Source of the DNA: Anthropogastromicrobium sp963652495
GTDB lineage: Bacteria > Bacillota > Clostridia > Lachnospirales > Lachnospiraceae
Direction: 5' to 3'
DNA: 43,566 nt
NCBI GenBank assembly: GCA_963652495.1
Contig: CAVJTU010000019.1
Location: forward strand, 1 to 43,566
Part shown: piece after piece, positions 41,563 through 43,566 of the stretch
Layout of the letters: the number at the start of each line of letters is the position of its first letter
Numbering within the stretch: the stretch's first letter is position 1
Position numbers and translations under genes: made by a program
The notes under the pieces: model-generated
Told to the model about the DNA's origin: nothing
Seen by the model: only the letters and a program-made list of their open reading frames with translations
Database searches by the model: none

Positions 41563-42039
41563 ATGGCAGAAAAGAAAATGATGACCGTCGAAGGTCTGAA
41601 AAAGCTGGAAGACGAGTTACACGAGCGTAAAGTTGTCATTCGTAAGGAGATTGCAGATAAGATCAAAGAGGCACGTGAGCAGGGAGACCTTTCCGAGAAT
41701 GCCGAGTACGATGCAGCGAGAGACGAGCAGCGTGACAACGAGGCAAAGATCGAGGAACTGGAGAATCTGATTAAAAATGCAGTCGTTATTTCTGATGACG
41801 ATATTGACCACAATGTTGCAAACCTTGGTTCTGCAGTTACACTGAAGGATCTGGAGTCCGGCGAAGAGATGGAGTTCTCTATCGTAGGTTCCGCAGAGGT
41901 AAACAGTCTTGAGTTCAAGATTTCAAATGAGTCCCCTCTTGGAAAAGCAATGATTGGAAAGAAGAAGGGCGATATCATTGTCGTAGATTTTATGGGCAAT
42001 GAAGTAAAGTATCAGGTATTAGACGTAAAGAGATATTAA
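41563..42039 (+). CDS. greA: Transcription elongation factor GreA
   Basis: Rescues backtracked RNA polymerase by stimulating transcript cleavage. 158 residues, normal length. The N-terminal coiled coil (about 1-75) has AREQGDLSENAEYDAARDEQ, with the tip acidic D and E; the C-terminal FKBP-like domain begins near ITDDDI-type sequence and ends MGNEVKYQVLDVKRY. The frame extends to ATG 41551, but homologues start at MAEKK and the AAGG is too close to that ATG, so I use 41563; the AAGG is 13 bases away. Followed 29 bases later by lysS, probably co-transcribed. Confidence 0.95.
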   Translation: MAEKKMMTVEGLKKLEDELHERKVVIRKEIADKIKEAREQGDLSENAEYDAARDEQRDNEAKIEELENLIKNAVVISDDDIDHNVANLGSAVTLKDLESGEEMEFSIVGSAEVNSLEFKISNESPLGKAMIGKKKGDIIVVDFMGNEVKYQVLDVKRY

Positions 42040-42050
42040 GAGATATTAAG
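42031..42050 (+). repeat. Tandem 10-base duplication over the greA stop
   Basis: AGATATTAAG is repeated twice, 42031-42040 and 42041-42050. The greA stop TAA lies in the first copy. A recent duplication by slippage is likely. It widens the greA-lysS gap. Confidence 0.6.
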
Positions 42051-42067
42051 GATAGGAGTTTTATACG

Positions 42068-43546
42068 ATGGCGGATAATAATCAGGACATTAATCAGCTT
42101 CTTAAGGTTCGTCGCGAGAAGCTGGCTGAGCTGCAGGAGCAGGGAAATGATCCATTTACCATTACAAAGTATGATGTGACAGTTCATACACAGCAGATTA
42201 AGGACAATTATGACGAGCTTGAAGGAAAAGATGTTTCTATCGCAGGCCGTATGATGAGCAAGCGTGTTATGGGAAAGGCATCCTTCTGCAACATTCAGGA
42301 CAGAGACGGCAACATCCAGTGTTACGTAGCAAGAGACAACATTGGAGAGGATGCATACAAGGCATTTAAGAAAATGGATATCGGTGATATCGTAGGTATC
42401 AAGGGTACACCGTTCACCACCAAGACTGGTGAAAAATCCGTACATGCTTCTGAAGTGACATTGCTTTCCAAGAGCCTTCAGATTCTTCCTGAGAAGTTCC
42501 ATGGCCTGACGAATACCGATATCCGTTATCGTCAGCGTTATGTCGATCTGATCATGAATCCGGAGGTAAAGGATACCTTCATTAAGCGTTCCAAGATCAT
42601 CAAGGAGATCCGTAACTTCTTAGATGGAAGAGATTTCATGGAAGTTGAGACACCAATGCTTGTTTCCAACGCAGGTGGCGCAGCTGCAAGACCGTTCGAG
42701 ACTCATTATAATGCACTTGATGAGGACGTAAAGCTTCGTATTTCTCTGGAACTGTACTTAAAGAGATTGATTGTCGGCGGACTTGAGCGCGTATACGAGA
42801 TCGGTCGTGTATTCAGAAACGAGGGTGTTGATACTCGTCATAACCCGGAGTTCACACTGATGGAGCTGTATCAGGCATATACGGATTACGAAGGTATGAT
42901 GGAGCTGACCGAGAGCATGTTCCGTTATCTGGCTGAGAAGGTTTGCGGCAGCACTGTAATTTCCTACAACGGAACACCGATTGACTTAGGAAAGCCATTT
43001 GCACGTCTGACTATGATCGATGCGATCAAGCAGTACGCAGGCATTGACTTCGATCAGGTGAAGACAGATGAGGAAGCAAAGGCATTAGCTGACAAGCATC
43101 ACATCGCATATGAGGCTCGTCACAAGAGAGGCGACATCATTAACATGTTCTTCGAGGAATACTGTGAGGAGAAGCTGATTCAGCCGACCTTCATCATGGA
43201 TCACCCGATCGAGATCTCTCCGCTGACGAAGAAGAAGCCGTCTGACCCATCTAAGGTAGAGCGTTTCGAACTGTATATCAACACATGGGAGATGTGCAAC
43301 GCATATTCCGAGTTAAACGATCCAATCGACCAGAGAGAGCGTTTCAAGGCACAGGATGCAGCTGCTGATGCAGGTGATGAGGAAGCAAATCATACCGATG
43401 AGGACTTCCTGAATGCACTGGAAGTAGGTATGCCGCCGACAGGTGGTATCGGATACGGTATCGATCGTCTGGTTATGCTGTTAACCGACTCCGCAGCGAT
43501 TCGCGATGTGCTGCTGTTCCCGACGATGAAGAGTTTAGATAAGTAA
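42068..43546 (+). CDS. lysS: Lysyl-tRNA synthetase (class II)
   Basis: Charges tRNA-Lys. 492 residues, normal class II length, complete in the window. The N-terminal OB anticodon domain has AGRMMSKRVMGKASFCNIQD. Motif 1 region is FMEVETPMLVSNAGGAAARPF; motif 2 RVFRNEGVDTRHNPEF; motif 3 GIGYGIDRLVMLL near the C-terminus. AGGAG nine bases upstream sets the start. It follows greA, a common order in Firmicutes. The window ends 20 bases after the stop, and no terminator is visible there. Confidence 0.97.
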   Translation: MADNNQDINQLLKVRREKLAELQEQGNDPFTITKYDVTVHTQQIKDNYDELEGKDVSIAGRMMSKRVMGKASFCNIQDRDGNIQCYVARDNIGEDAYKAFKKMDIGDIVGIKGTPFTTKTGEKSVHASEVTLLSKSLQILPEKFHGLTNTDIRYRQRYVDLIMNPEVKDTFIKRSKIIKEIRNFLDGRDFMEVETPMLVSNAGGAAARPFETHYNALDEDVKLRISLELYLKRLIVGGLERVYEIGRVFRNEGVDTRHNPEFTLMELYQAYTDYEGMMELTESMFRYLAEKVCGSTVISYNGTPIDLGKPFARLTMIDAIKQYAGIDFDQVKTDEEAKALADKHHIAYEARHKRGDIINMFFEEYCEEKLIQPTFIMDHPIEISPLTKKKPSDPSKVERFELYINTWEMCNAYSELNDPIDQRERFKAQDAAADAGDEEANHTDEDFLNALEVGMPPTGGIGYGIDRLVMLLTDSAAIRDVLLFPTMKSLDK

Positions 43547-43566
43547 TGGTGCGAAAAGTCCAGTAA

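Overview
The window reads as a chromosomal stretch of a Gram-positive anaerobe of the Lachnospiraceae (class Clostridia), probably a gut species. The evidence is the family mix: HemZ, the YlmC/YmxH sporulation protein, a SpoVB-like flippase, DUF5688, DUF5662 and TIGR04086 proteins, the rel-MBL-hemZ-hisS and birA-dusB-greA-lysS gene orders, strong GGAGG-type ribosome binding sites, and TTGACA/TATAAT promoters. Genus and species cannot be read safely. I see no phage, transposon, CRISPR array, rRNA or plasmid function. Coding density is high and no gene-free gap exceeds 300 bases.

Layout. 1-99: a double-hairpin intergenic repeat. 100-4728: a SWIM/SNF2 helicase converging on an uncharacterised membrane-anchored secreted protein. 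4813-8034: a PHP phosphoesterase, an unrecognised helical protein and a cytoplasmic GH28 galacturonidase. 8232-17003: housekeeping block with recJ, a sugar-phosphate isomerase-like TIM barrel, rel, a metallo-beta-lactamase-fold hydrolase, hemZ and hisS. 17056-20268: a large secreted GH73-type glucosaminidase with seven C-terminal repeats. 20356-26837: prfC, ylmC, nrdR, yqeG, aroK, efp, tRNA-Arg(CCG), a DUF5688 protein and aroE. 26867-32432: a four-gene membrane operon (NTF2-like membrane-anchored protein, MoxR ATPase, DUF58 protein, TgpA-like transglutaminase). On the minus strand follow a TIGR04086 membrane protein and a GH94 cellobiose-phosphorylase family enzyme with a LacI-type operator. 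35640-37674: a DUF5662 protein and a flippase. 37832-43546: argF, a small membrane protein, birA, a small DUF6145-like protein, dusB, greA and lysS.

How the parts fit. Most genes serve translation and its quality control (hisS, lysS, efp, prfC, dusB, tRNA-Arg), stringent response, DNA repair, chorismate and arginine synthesis. The accessory part is carbohydrate use (GH28, GH94, isomerase-like protein) and the cell surface (glucosaminidase, secreted orphan, MoxR/DUF58/transglutaminase operon, flippase).

I found no convincing wholly new system. The best leads are the membrane operon with its unassigned first gene, the secreted orphan at 3325-4728, the repeat architecture of the glucosaminidase, a structured dispersed intergenic repeat, the two-hairpin efp leader, and a terminator hairpin that contains the ribosome binding site of the next gene.
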